DNA of 64,000 nucleotides from Symsagittifera roscoffensis (taxonomy: Eukaryota > Xenacoelomorpha > Acoela > Convolutidae), in contig NC_087063.1 of the NCBI RefSeq assembly GCF_963678635.1, positions 70,021,617 to 70,085,616 on the forward strand, given 5' to 3'. Positions 21,580 through 33,849 of this stretch are shown piece by piece; within the stretch, counting starts at the first letter, position 1; each line of letters opens with the position of its first letter. The notes beneath the pieces were generated by a model. That model saw only the letters and a program-made list of their open reading frames with translations. It was not told where the DNA came from and made no database searches. The position numbers and the translations under genes are program-made.

Positions 21580-22673
21580 CTGATTTTGAATCAATAAATG
21601 AAGTAGCATATCGAGTAAATAATATATTACAACTATTAGATATTTGTCAATCAACAATTCTTGACGAAGAAATATCCATAATTAATATAATAAGTAATGA
21701 AAAAAGAAATACAGATTACTTCACAAAATTACCATATTTTAAACCAACATTTATTATAACAAATTATACAAAAGAACAACAAAATTTTTTAACAATGTTT
21801 AATTTTTAACAATGTTTATCAGCTAAACAACTGATAAAATATTCAACAGTCTACGCAACATCAAAATTTGACGTTGGCAAAATTAGTTCACCACCACACC
21901 TTCCATTAAAACCTGACGCAGTTTTAAAAAAAAAGAGCAAGTAAAGTACCGATTCACTTACACGAAAGGTAATTAGATTACTTGATATTTTAGAACAATA
22001 CGAAATTATATCACCAGTAAATGAAGAAAAACAACCAAAAAGGAATACCTTAATCAACCCTGTTATCATTCAAGCAAAAGGTGAATCACTAAAAATAGTT
22101 TTAGACGCTAGATATCTCAATTCACTAATTGACAAATCAAAATGTAATTGGCCCATTGAACCAATACAAGTTATCTTAACAAAGATAAATGGTAAGTACT
22201 TCACAACCGCAGACATGAATAGTGCTTACAATCAAATGCCACTAGATGAACAATCACGACGATTAACACAATTTGTTATTGGAAATCAACAATACGAAAT
22301 TAATCGATTGTTCTATGGAATATCCATAGGACCAGCAGCTTTTTCAGCTTTCATGAGTAAAATTTTTAAGCCACTTATACTCAAGAAAAATGCAATCACA
22401 TATTTAGATGATGTTTTCATGCAATCACAAATTAAAGACGAAATGTTCACAGTTTTGGAACAATATCATAAAATACTTCAGAACAAAAATCTGAAAGCAG
22501 CCCCCGATAAATCACATTTCTTCTTAACATGCGTTAAATTTTTAGGATATAATATTGAACGAAACACTATCACTCCATTAAAATCACGCATTGATGCAAT
22601 TCAAAAACTTCAACCACCTACAAATAAAAAGAAAATCCAAGAATTCCTTGGAATATTGAATTTCTTAAGTTAA
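21580..22673 (+). pseudogene. Reverse transcriptase of element B
   Basis: The pre-RT and fingers part is read in shifted frames up to 22214. The palm is open from 22215. Visible blocks are FTTADMNSAYNQMPLDEQS, FYGISIGPAAFSAFMSKIF and the active site TYLDDVF (D65-D66 of the open piece 22215-22673). EFLGILNFLS follows at the thumb/connection. RT copies element RNA into DNA inside the particle. The active site is intact, but a TAA at 22671 and earlier frameshifts break the chain. Confidence 0.92.
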
Positions 22674-22685
22674 TATGTTTACAAA

Positions 22686-23207
22686 ATGCAATTATACTTA
22701 AGACCTTTCTATAACATCCTCAGACAACAAAATAATTTTGAATGGACCAATGAACATCAAACACGATTTGAAGAAATTAAAAAACTTTTGACAGAACAAA
22801 TTTCAAACACAGTTCCAGATCCAAACCAACCATTCTATGCAATGTGTGATGCTTCAAATTTTGGCATCGGCGCAGCATTATTATAATCACATAATGAAAC
22901 AAATAAAATGAAGCTTATATCAGCAAATTCACGATTATTGACACAAGCCGAGCTACGACTCTCTACTCTAATGAGAGAATGTACAGCTATAATATACACA
23001 CTTACAGAATACGAATTTCTGATACTTGGATCAAAACACCCAGCAGTTCTATTTACAGATCATAAACCAATTATATTTCTTTTCACACAAAAATCAAATC
23101 CTAATCATAGAGTTTATAGCTTTCAATTAATTTTAATGAAATTCCCAAAATTACATATAGTTTGGACAGCAGGAAAAAAACCTTGCATTACCAGATACAT
23201 TAAGTAG
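22686..23207 (+). pseudogene. RNase H of element B
   Basis: The connection starts MQLYLRPFYNILRQQNNFEW. The RNase H shows FYAMCDASNFGIGAALL (first Asp), RECTAIIY (Glu) and LFTDHKPIIF (second Asp), all three catalytic acids present in order. A TAA at 22884 sits after GAALL, where Gln is usual. A frame change near 23180 leads into the linker. Confidence 0.9.
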
Positions 23208-24120
23208 AAATGCGCCACCTGAACTACTTACACGAAAAAATACAGTTGAAATACCAAAAAATATCAAATTCTATCTCGCAAAAGATGAAACATCAACCCG
23301 ATTACTATACAAAAACGCAATAAAAACTGATATTGATCAATCACAATAAATAATCTACAACAGTTTTCGCTCTACCTAGATTGCCAAAATAATCACTATG
23401 AAATTGATTTATTAGGTACATCTACCTTTAAACCAATTGCATACTCACAATGGATAAAAAATAATACTCAACAAAAAAAAATAAAACAACAACCGCATAA
23501 AAAAGACCCTTTTCCATCAATTGAAAAACAAAATTTGACCGATAAAATAAATATATCAGGACCACAAACAATTGATTCAAAATACACAATAAATCAAGTT
23601 TTTAACCTCCATGACCCACCTGACACAATTCCCCCATCAAAAATAGAAATTGATAATATTTTTCTCCCACCAACAGAAAAAAATACACTTGAACTTTTAA
23701 AACAATACCAAAATTTTGACCCAGTAATTAGACAACTCAAATTAAGCAAAAGCTGATACCACAATTTTAGGAAACAAAACACTCCTCCGAAATTTCCAAA
23801 AATTTAATAACACAAAAATCAATGAAAATACAGATCTTTTAGAATATCAATTAGATGATTCTAAAGTTCCCTGTCTCCCCTTAAGTATGATACTGATAGC
23901 ATTTAACATCTCCCATACACAAAATACAAAAGGACACTCATGATCAGAAAAGACATACTCGAACTTCACACAAAATTTTTATTTTCCAAATGCCCCAATT
24001 TGGATAAAAGTATTATGCAATGACTGTATAAAATGTCAACTCAACAAAACTCATCCAAATCAAAAAGAAATAGCACAGAAACAAGATTTTAAAGGACAAA
24101 GTTTATATTTCAACCATAGA
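23208..24120 (+). pseudogene. Pol linker and HHCC zinc finger of element B
   Basis: A stretch open at 23535-23756 is followed in shifted frame by the integrase N-terminal finger: H…H in SHTQNTKGHS and C…C in CNDCIKC. A TGA at 23941 directly follows the second His region. This finger binds zinc and helps integrase oligomerise. Confidence 0.75.
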
Positions 24121-24753
24121 ATTTCATTCGACAGAAAAGGACCAATTTCACCATCCTCTAAAGGAAATTCCTATATTATGGTCATTGTTGATGCATTAAC
24201 GCACTATGTAGCACTCAACCCAGTACCACATTGTAATGCTTATTATGCTTACACAACACTTTACGAACACTGGATAGCTAAATTTGGATTACCCGAAATC
24301 CTAGTTACAGACAACGGTACAGAAATTATTAATATTGAAATTATCACACTATGCCACTTATACAACGTGAAACATAAACCACGTACATCTCATGCACCTT
24401 GGACAAACGGTTTAGTCGAAGGTATGAACCGTTCTTTACAAGAATACCTTAGATGTATCATTAATGGTAATGATAGACGATACACAGAATGGTCAGCAGA
24501 TGTAAAATTATTTTCCCTATCATACAATTCACAAATAACGACAACTTTAGGAATGTCACCAAATGAAATGGTTTTTAATCAAAAGCCAAAAAAACCAATT
24601 ATGTTCACAGCAAATGCTCACAAAAACGCACAAGGTCATTGCAAACCAAATAAAGATTCAATATGCTATAATCTACCATTACACACACATAATGAAGATC
24701 ATTTTCATCACCCACAAATTCTCAAATTAGCCTCAGGCACACATACCGAATGA
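24121..24753 (+). pseudogene. Integrase catalytic core of element B
   Basis: The DDE triad is visible: ISFDRKGP just before the first in-frame Met, ILVTDNGTE (D45 of the open piece starting at 24178) and NGLVEGMNRSLQE (E81), giving the classical 35-residue D-E spacing. The piece is open for 191 codons and ends at a TGA (24751) where Trp would fit. It joins element cDNA to host DNA. Together with the finger upstream and the C-terminal module downstream it fits Ty3/gypsy integrase. Confidence 0.92.
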
Positions 24754-25167
24754 GATAGAGATAAAAAGAGAACGCACACATAAATAGAGATAAAAAGCAC
24801 AAGGAAATCTACCAAAAAGTAACAAAGAAATTGTTACAAAGGCAAAATATTAACAGCCAAATTAATTCACGTTTTATGCCAGCCACAGATTTAAAAACTG
24901 GAACATTTGACATTTGTCTTAATACCTAATTTTAATACACAAAAAGGAATCTCTAAAAAATTACAACCACTTCGAAAAAGACCTTACGAAATAATTGCCA
25001 AACCCACTGAAGTAACATACAAACTCACAGATTCAACTAAAAAAAAAATTGTGCAACATCGTAACAATTTAATACCTTACTACCCTGAGGAATGCGCATT
25101 ACGCGAATTAACTCAATTATTTTCTTTTACAGGTTTAAAAATTATCCAAAACAATACATATACATAA
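24754..25167 (+). pseudogene. Integrase C-terminal (GPY/F-like) module of element B
   Basis: After a broken stretch, the open piece 24907-25167 reads FVLIPNFNTQKGISKKLQPL, then KRPYEIIAKPTEVTYKLTD and IVQHRNNLIPYYP. This is the end-of-pol module with a worn G-P-Y/F signature (R-P-Y). Pol ends here. Confidence 0.75.
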
Positions 25168-26580
25168 CAAGAAACAAATGTACATGACGGCATTCATCAT
25201 AAATAAAATCAAAAACAAAACACAACTCATAAAAATATAAAAACACCAGACCCAAAAATATCTCAAAAAGAAAAAAAACAGGAAAATGATAGAAAAAATC
25301 TTAACACAAGAAGAAATAGAAACATCAGAACACACAGAATTATCACGACTTAGAAATCAACCACGTAAAATTTATGAAACATTCATCCCACAATCTAAAA
25401 GATTAAAGAAAGTTGAATTTCAAAGACAACTTCAATTTTAAAGTCAAAAGGTCGTACACCTCTATATCATTTTGAACTTTCACATTTTCAAGATAACATG
25501 CTGAAACATACGCAACAATTCTAGTTCAAGTTCAGCCAATAGGACTCAGTTAAATCCGTCACCTTCAATATCTCTAACACAAACCTACTAGCCGATAGAT
25601 ATTAATCTCCAGGCATATCTATAACTATAACTTCACAACCTCCAGGTCAAAAATAAGCAACTTGCTAAAACTTGACAACTAAAATAAACATCACCATAAT
25701 ATTACAACCCTCCCCTATCAAATAATGCAAAGATCAACAATATTTTCCCAACTTAGACCTCAAAAACCCTCCAACCAAAAATGGCAAATTAGCCTAAAGT
25801 AAAAAAAGACCAATTTGGCCTAAAGTACAAATATTTTAATATACCCCAGATTACCCAACAAAAAAAAACAAAGCAAAGAAGACCTCCCGAGCACCATAAA
25901 ATTAGCCTCCATCAATTTTTCACAAAACTCAACCCACTTGTCAAAAAATCAATAAATAATCCAATCACACTTGAATTTTGCCCCAGAAGTTCAAAAAATA
26001 TTCGACGAACGAATCATTTCTTAAATGCTTCTCTCTTTAACAGTCGATACTTTAAAAATTATAGTCATAAACCTTTTCATAAAATTTTTCATTCTATTTA
26101 AACTTTTGCTAATAATTTTTATTGAATTTTTTGAAGCCCTAATAATCCTTTTAACATTTTTTTGCAATGTTTTTTAATTTTCTACTCCCTATTTGAAATA
26201 TATCTTCAATTTTCCCAAATCATTGACCACATTCACATGTACGATAATTCAAAGTCTATTTAAATGATACGAACAATTTTTAGTAGAAAAGATATTTTTT
26301 TACTATACGTAATTTTCATCACATTTTTATCATCCCTAATTACGACAATGTGCAAATGCGTAAAAAGGCAATAGTCATTTTCGCCTTAGCAATAATCCTT
26401 TTAAATCTTTTCATCGAATAACATTACAATAAACATAAATCTTCCCACTAAGAAACGGATTAATTGGCCACATTTCCAAAAACTGCTAACCAACCACTAC
26501 CAAAACAGTCCTCACCGACGTCTTCCCAAGAAATCCAATCATACCTACAACTACCCAAAACCCCCAAAGATCCACAATCA
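25168..26580 (+). other. AT-rich spacer between pol and the pre-env ORF
   Basis: Dense stops in all frames. 25280-25440 still shows short A-rich coding-like sequence, and 26030-26430 is T-rich with hydrophobic readings. No motif is recognised. Confidence 0.4.
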
Positions 26581-27566
26581 ATTTTTTTCAAGATAACCCG
26601 TACACTTTCGAAGAACGACACGCCCGCTTATCCGAACCACTAGAACCGGTTCAGCGTCCTGCATCCCTAAGTGAACCAACATATAATTTGTACCCCACAT
26701 TACCACAAGATTTAAATCGAATAAGACATATTAGTCAAAATCAAAATACAGTTGAAGTCAAAAGACAAATTATACACCCAAGACGAATAGAAATTTTCAA
26801 ACTCCCAGAGTTACTTTTAGCATACCTCAATCCCCAACACCATCAAGCTCAGAACTCTCTAGTTTTACATTACCAGACACTCCTACGCTCACATCACAAC
26901 AAAACACACCAAATCTCCCTTCAGACTATCTAGGTTCAACACCAACATCCGAAAAAATCCGTGAAAATCCTTTTAACCCCTCCAACACCACCGAACGACT
27001 ACCATATTGGACAACACAACCTTACTCACAAGGATAATCAAACTTAGTAAATGAACCAATAGATATTTCCTCAGATACAACATTATCATCCCTACCAGAA
27101 ACATTATCACTCCCCTCGACACCATCAATAAGTCAAATATCACCATCATTTTCCCCCTAAATTTTCCAAATAACCTCGACGCGCTCGATACAGAGAACAA
27201 TCAACGAATATACCCCTACGATTAGATTGGAACACATTCGTAGCACCTCCCCCATTATTCGGACAACATCACGAGAGCCACCGACTCCACAGTTGGGCAC
27301 TCAATAGATTACAATATAGACAAGATATCCACGAAGATATTCGACAACATAACGTTCAAATACTCCAACAAAACAGTCTTCAATTAAAGTTTGAAATAAC
27401 AGTCAAACCGAATAATATTGTACAACACCCCTATCCATTAAGTCCACCAAATATAACAGCTCCATCGCTATCAACACCGTTTATAACGACTGAAGTAATT
27501 TATAAATACGATAGATGTACAAAAAACACAAACACAATTGGATACACAACATTTTATAACCCATAA
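26580..27566 (+). pseudogene. ORF between pol and env in element B, unknown function
   Basis: It is read in two or three frames: an N-terminal part (open 26688-26933), a Pro/Ser/Thr-rich middle, and a C-terminal part reading NVQILQQNSLQLKFEITVKP and ending KNTNTIGYTTFYNP at a TAA at 27564-27566. The env-like ORF starts 18 bp later. No membrane segment or known motif. It could be the distal part of a polyprotein or a separate accessory gene. It is not part of ordinary gypsy pol. Confidence 0.45.
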
Positions 27567-27583
27567 TCCGGATTACCATACAC

Positions 27584-29625
27584 ATGTATATTCTAAAAAT
27601 ATTAACATTTCAATACATCCTTTTTCTAATTTTTTTCATATCAAAACACAAATCCATCTCCTCGCACAGGACCTCAGGATTGATTAGTACCACACTATGA
27701 TTGTGAAGAAAACGAATAAAAAACACTACACAAGTATGCAATAAATCAAGTAACACAATGCGAAACAGAACCACAAGCTATAGAAACTACAAATGTAATT
27801 GCAACATTTTATTCAAAAACCCGAGCAGCAACAGTCACAGGATATAAGTTTACAGCAACATTTTCCGAAAAGAAAGTACATTGATCACAAGTTTCCAACG
27901 GAAATAAAAACCGACTTGATCACGAATCATTTTACCAGAGTAATATTGAAAGACTTTTACATATGAACCCCGACGATTGTGAAAACGAATTACTCAGACT
28001 AAATCTAGCAAGAAATAAAAACACAGACAGAAAAATAGTAAATTTTCAAGTCTTTGCCGATTCTGTACATCAATCAGAACTTGAACGATATCAAGGACAT
28101 GTTCAATTAGACAAAATATACCCATATAATGGCGCACACGGACGATTAACTTATGATATACACGATAAACACTGGATACCACACATTGGAATAAATAATC
28201 CCTCAAACTGCAAAGCAGACACAAAAAATAAAGGATATCAAGAAATAATATTTTTTGATTGAAAAATACAACTTGAAAAAATACAACTCACACGAGATTT
28301 AATTGATAACACCATGATCTATCAAGGAATTAGGTTGCCTTGCAAAAATGATCAAGGTTATTGTGACCCTACAACAAGAACCCAAGCAACAATTGTTTGG
28401 TTTCCCGAAGATACATGCACAACATTTCAAGTAGCAAAAATACACGCTCGAATGATAAAATTTCACGAAAAATTTTTCAATGAATCAATTCCATACGAAC
28501 AAGTGAACCCATCTCACAAACGAAGCTGTGATTTCAAAAACATTCATGATATAGAAAATGAATTGACACGTTTTCAAATCTATCACGAAACAGAATTTGC
28601 ATGTAAATATCGCAATTCACTTTATAAAACACAATACTCTGGAATACTTGTCGAATATGAAAAAGGTTTCGACATGAACACTGGAAAAAAAAATTTTTGA
28701 CCCTTACGCAACAAGTCACCCTATTAACGAAGGCACATCTTACGTCCCAGTGAACCTCTATAAAAGCACAGGTAACGCTGGTGGAAAGCTAACACTATAC
28801 GATAGTAAAAGCACACGTCTACAAGAATTATCACTAATGAACAGCACCTACTTTGGTAATATACATTATGATATTCACTTAGATATGAAATTAGACTACA
28901 CAATTTGTAGAATTTTCCATGAAATGTCTCTTTCTAAATTAGAAACACTTCATCAACTATGCGAATTAGAAAGAACACAAATCTTACAATCACTCGCATT
29001 AGCAGTGTTAAAAATACCCTACGCAGGATATTTATTATCAGGAAATAGATCAAATTTTCTCGGTTAGGAAGGAAACATTTAATGGTTTTATATTTGCACC
29101 AAAAAAGTATCACCATTATATGTTTTTGAAGAAAAACGTTGTTATAAAAGAATCGCCATATTCTACAAAAATAAAAAACATTTTGTCGATACACTTTCAA
29201 GACGAACATATTTTTGGGATACCGCAGTCCCATGTGGATCAGAAAATAGCCAAAATGTCGTACAATTAAACCCTGACGAAGATAAATACTACCTACTTAC
29301 ACCGTATCTTTTATTAATGCAACCACTAAAAAAGTTTTCACCAGAAAGTATCCGAGCTATTTATACACAAGACTACAGCGGATATCTTAAGGATATTAAA
29401 GATTACATATATATTTAAACGGTGAAAAATACAGACCACAAGATATTTCACCCATAAATATTTTCAGTTTTGTAACCTTAAAAAATGAAATTCTCGCCTT
29501 TCTAGGATGGTCCTATTACATCTTAGAAAGATTAACTATCTTATCCGCTATGTTTAATTTTATAGTTATGTTTAATTTCTCACTGTTGAAAGGAATCTTT
29601 AACACCTGCGCTATACACACACACA
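27584..29625 (+). pseudogene. Envelope-like glycoprotein ORF of element B
   Basis: It begins with a Met and a hydrophobic segment like a signal peptide (ILTFQYILFLIFFIS). A Cys-containing ectodomain-like region follows, with HYDCEENE, GYCDPTTRTQATIVWFPED and ETEFACKYRNSLY. Near 29485-29620 a hydrophobic stretch (AFLGWSYYILERLTILSAMF) would be the membrane anchor. Position after pol and topology are what make me call it env-like; I see no match to a named viral glycoprotein family. Breaks: TGA at 27681, 27882 and 28260, TAA at 27717, a frame change in the A9 run 28685-28693 and TAG at 29065. The product cannot be made. Confidence 0.6.
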
Positions 29626-29626
29626 A

Positions 29627-30148
29627 GTAAACCGCCGCCAAGCAAGTGTAGCACGTGTATTATTTGCAGGATTTTTTGGAACTTTCTCATCATCAATCAA
29701 TAAATTAGTTCTAGATGCACAAATAAGAGCTTTCAATACAAAAATATCCACAAGACCAAACACATATTACGAAGAACATAATAATGTAGTTACAACACCT
29801 ACAGCATCACAGATACTAACCCTACCACAAAACCATCCATTATCATTAGTTCCCCGAAATTTTCGAAACCTAGCAATCACAAATAATCCAAAATTCAGAC
29901 GAAATGCAACACAAAGTCCAATTCAACACATAATGACACATCATCCACAAAATGATAATACATATGAACAAATTATCGAAAAACCTCATATCACCACTTT
30001 TCAGTCTCAAAATAATCATTTTTTAGCCCACGATGAGCCGACAAATTGGATCCCTCCATCGCTCAAACTCCCAGCCAGCCAACCTCCAAACTCAAATCCC
30101 AATTATCCCACTTTTTGCTTTCCCGCCACCCGATTCTCCAGTTATTAA
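29627..30148 (+). pseudogene. Env C-terminal tail or separate small ORF of element B
   Basis: One frame is open from about 29627 to 30148. It starts RRQASVARVLFAGFFGTFSS, a basic then hydrophobic stretch, and continues polar and Pro/Asn-rich. It could be the tail of the env-like protein or its own ORF. It overlaps the start of the next ORF in another frame. Confidence 0.4.
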
Positions 30149-31868
30149 TATACCATCAAGCATGAACTCTGATACTAACTCAGATATTTCAGTTTTTCAT
30201 ACCATCTCAAAATTTATCAACTCCGATGTAGAAACTCCCGACGAATTCGCAGACTCCGAACCATCTCTCTCTACCCATACCCAGACCAACTCTTCACCTT
30301 TTTCAAAACCTCCCTTTCGACCCATCCAAACCAGTCATCCACTCCCATCCCTTTCCACTCCTTCTTACGCTTCCCAAGTAACCCCAACCTATTCTCCATT
30401 TAATTACGACAGATCGCATAATAACTCCCCAGATAAAATTCAAATTTCCAAAGAACTTGACAATTTTATTACACTACAACAACAATTAATAGACCCCACA
30501 CTCTTACGGTACATCAATTATCATCAACAGTAACATCATCAAACCCACAAACACCTACACCACTTTCAGATAACACTCCATCATTAGCTCAATCATCCAC
30601 ATCCACCGAAACACCTACCAGCACTAACCGAGCTTTCCGCACTTTTAAACGAAAATTCCCAAATCACCATTTACAACCAAACCCGGAACAGCCAGAGAAT
30701 ATATCAACCACCCAGATCACACAAACACAAAAAATTACCTTCAAATAACCCTACCCTCATTTCCACAATATACATTAAATACTTCTACCACTACTAATGA
30801 CTCACGAAATTTTGTTGATGAGCACTTTTCAATGCCAACACTTCATTGGACAGCTTACTACAACTGTACTAACCCCCTTTATCTACCACTGACTAATACT
30901 AATGAAAATATCGAGAGAAACAAAATTATATTATATAGACTCACCACATCATTAACACCTCGAAAATTTACATATGTTGGTTGAAAAAGTTTTTTAAAAA
31001 CATTCACCGCACCCTGAGCTAACGATTACTCAATTGAATACTACAATCATAATACCATCCGTCCTAACCAAGATCAATTTCTAGACGAAGACCGCTTTGC
31101 AAACCCGCAACTAATCGAAAATTGTTTTATTAAAACACCATACCTATTTACACTTAATATTTTTGATAAAAAGCACGATCATATAATTTCAGAAGCACTA
31201 GTTGACATACAAGCACATGAAAGCTTTCATGATAAATTTCAGTTATTTTTACTTAACTATCACTTTCTTTCACCACAGGAACGCAATTTGCACTGTTCCC
31301 ACGATATAATGTTACGCACTAAACAAACGCACACTTACACATATTATCGTTTTATACAAAACCATTTTGATTTACACACACCATCAGGACAACCCCCCAC
31401 CGTTTTCAAATTTTTAAATCGAAATACACGTCACCATTCTTCCTTAATTTTACATATTGCATTAAAAATACTAACCTCCACAGCATCCTCCGCAACTACG
31501 TCCCAGTTACCCAAATGTATATATTCTGTCCCATCACGAAGACATTCAATGATGAATAATCAAGACCCTTCATTATCCCGCATTAATTCATACAACCTAT
31601 CGAAATATCCATACTAGAATTTATTCATAACACAAAATATAATCATAAAATTTACAACCTAATCCAAAACACACCTCATGAATTCGCAGTAGGCACAGAA
31701 GAGCTAAACACCATCAACGCACTTCAATTGCTTTGGCCACTGCTACAAACTAAAAATGTTATACGCATACTAGCCAAGTTATTAACAACATCAGACTTGA
31801 TTCACGACATCTTCTCACATTGCTTTTTCCCAGATGAATCAGGTAAATTTGAATCAAAATATTTTTAA
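30033..31868 (+). pseudogene. Long ORF after env in element B, unknown function
   Basis: The first 167 codons (30033-30533) are Pro/Ser/Thr-rich. Coding-like sequence continues in shifted frames to a TAA at 31866-31868. The second half looks like a folded domain, with HWTAYYNCTNPLYLPLTNT, FHDKFQLFLLNYHFLSPQE and, at the end, ALQLLWPLLQTKNVIRILAK. TGA at 30982 and 31015 interrupt an otherwise open frame at places where Trp would fit. About 600 codons in all. I recognise no family. A gene of this size downstream of env is unusual for gypsy elements. Confidence 0.5.
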
Positions 31869-33580
31869 CTAATAAATTCAAAATTGTACTATCCATTTTC
31901 TATCAATGTTTAATTTATTCTTTTAGTTTTCACGCCACAATCATCTACAAAACAGAAAAAAGACAAATAAAAATACAAACTTGTTATATTATAATAAAAC
32001 TCCTAAATCTTTCGCACTAAATACTGTAGTAAACTTCATACCCAATGTAGTAATTTCATTTAAAAAATATTTCCCCAAGAAGCAGTGAAATTAAATACGA
32101 TGAAAACTTATAATTTTAAACTTCCCCAAAATCAGTAAAATTCAATTTCTAAACAATAAATTCATAAAACGAGCAAGCAGTACTAACTTTTTCAATATTT
32201 TCTTTCATTCGCATAATAATCCTATCCAAACTCGCACAGCTCGCCCACGAAGAATTGTTTAAATAATGATTTTATGCTTCAAGTTTTCACTAACAACAAC
32301 TCAAACAAGCAATAACAAGTTTCAAACTTTTCTTTAACCCGGTTGGAAAGGAACTATATACTGAACCAAGCTAACCAACGCAGCTTACTAAACACCACAA
32401 ATCATAAAATAACAGCATGACTAAGAAAAGAAAACCAACGGTACCCAAACCGGATTAACCCAGTTTAAAACTGGATAATTTATTCTTTTGAAGACTATTA
32501 TAAAGTCTAAGGAGGAAATAATAAAACACAAAAAAGTCGCGACAAACACAAAAAAAAACACAAGACAAACCCAAACCAAAAACAATTTGATTTTTGAAAA
32601 AAAGGACACAACCAAAGTAACATAAGAAAGACCAGAAAAAACCAACAAAAAGTGTTTTCACATAACAGGACGATTCAAAGAAACAGCATGAAATCATACT
32701 CCCACTCCTGGCCTAACCTACCAGAGAAGGACGTCCTGAGCATGCTTATACCCGGCCTAACCCACCGCGCTACACCCACGCTTTGTGACCACACTTCATT
32801 TTTTAATAAGAGGTACTCAAGGGTGAGTAACTCTTCAAAATAGCTGAACTAAACTAAAACGCTTTTGTGAAAACAACTAACTAAGATCATGACTAAAAAC
32901 CAAATTAACAAAAATTTATAAACTGTAAGTCATAAAATGCAGTATATAGATCATACACAACAACAAAGACGAACATCCAAAGACTAGACGATCCCATCAC
33001 ACTCGAACAAAAGAATGGCTAAACAAAACCGACATGCCGTCCACAATCACGACTCGAAGCATTTAGAGTAAAACTTGACTTCGCAGAAAAGGACTTCTTT
33101 GAACTAGACCAATGACCACCTCGATGTTCAAGTATACGTACAGATCCGAGTTACAAAGCATCCCTTCCAAACACGATTTTCACGCCATTCCCAGAAGAGG
33201 CTGCACAAAAAACAGTTCTCTACTAATACAGAAAAATCTGACATAGCAAACTATTTTGAAATCGGATTGATTTCATTGGGGATCACAACCGTTGTCAAAT
33301 GACAAGATAACAACTTCATGTCTATAATTCCAGCGTCCTGAAACGTTCTTCTTCAAGAAGAACCGGATAAGAAAACGATGTTTGCCAAATACCAACGTTC
33401 ATCATCCATTTTTCAATTACAGAAAGAAAGATAAATCTAACAACTCTGTAAACCCCGGATGAGTGGAACCTGATCTAAACTACATTTTATTATTGGATAA
33501 ATTAGTTATTTTATCACTATAAAATATTTAATATTAACCAATCATATTCCATCTAACAAACAACCCACTTATTTGTAAGT
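31869..33580 (+). other. 3' non-coding part of element B
   Basis: AT-rich to 32400, then A-rich mixed sequence. Two readings 32421-32697 on minus are low-complexity hydrophobic by-products of an A-rich run. A stretch at 32700-32790 carries GGCCTAACC twice. Nothing else is supported. Confidence 0.4.
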
Positions 33581-33849
33581 GCTGAAATTACCTATAATTT
33601 CAGCACCAGAGAGATTTGAATTTAACTTCGAAATTAGTTACCTCTCCAAGAGAACTTCAGCAGCCGCAATAAGCCAGTATACTCTAGATCCATTGAGCCT
33701 AGCAGAGACTAGTTAAACACCCTGAGACTAGTAGATATAAGAGTAATATTAGGATCGGTATTAGAGAAGAAGTTGCACGAATCTATCCGGCCGAAAATAA
33801 GATAGCGTGACGAGCAGACGGTGTACCCTATCCGAAATTACACTATGAG
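33581..33849 (+). repeat. 3' LTR-like end of element B
   Basis: It matches 16445-16679 in order of blocks, ending ACAGACGGTGTACCCTATCC…ACACTATGAG. Upstream limits are uncertain, and the LTR may begin nearer 33530. Confidence 0.6.

Larger units (their letters stand above)
16445..33849 (+). mobile_element. Env-bearing Ty3/gypsy-type element B with nested insertions
   Basis: The readable order on the plus strand is RT, RNase H, zinc finger, integrase, C-terminal module, a pre-env ORF, an env-like ORF, a long ORF after env, a 3' non-coding part and an LTR. Related LTR-like sequences at 16445-16679 and 33581-33849 bracket it. The stretch 18.0-21.5 kb carries other repeats and is probably inserted. 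Gag and protease are not recognisable. Codon use is A/C-rich on the sense strand throughout (CAA, ACA, CCA), unlike the flanks. Stops and frameshifts make the element non-functional. Confidence 0.75.

Noticed and set aside
27681-31017. Reading TGA as tryptophan (alternative code)
   Set aside because: TGG is used normally in the same ORFs, other stop types and frameshifts are also present, and the host-type genes use the standard code.
32421-32697. Hydrophobic minus-strand frames resembling membrane proteins
   Set aside because: Low-complexity reading of an A-rich run inside the 3' part of element B.
32700-32790. A stretch resembling tRNA boxes on minus (GTGGGTTAGGCC twice)
   Set aside because: The repeated block is a direct repeat, there is no proper box B, and no cloverleaf can be drawn.
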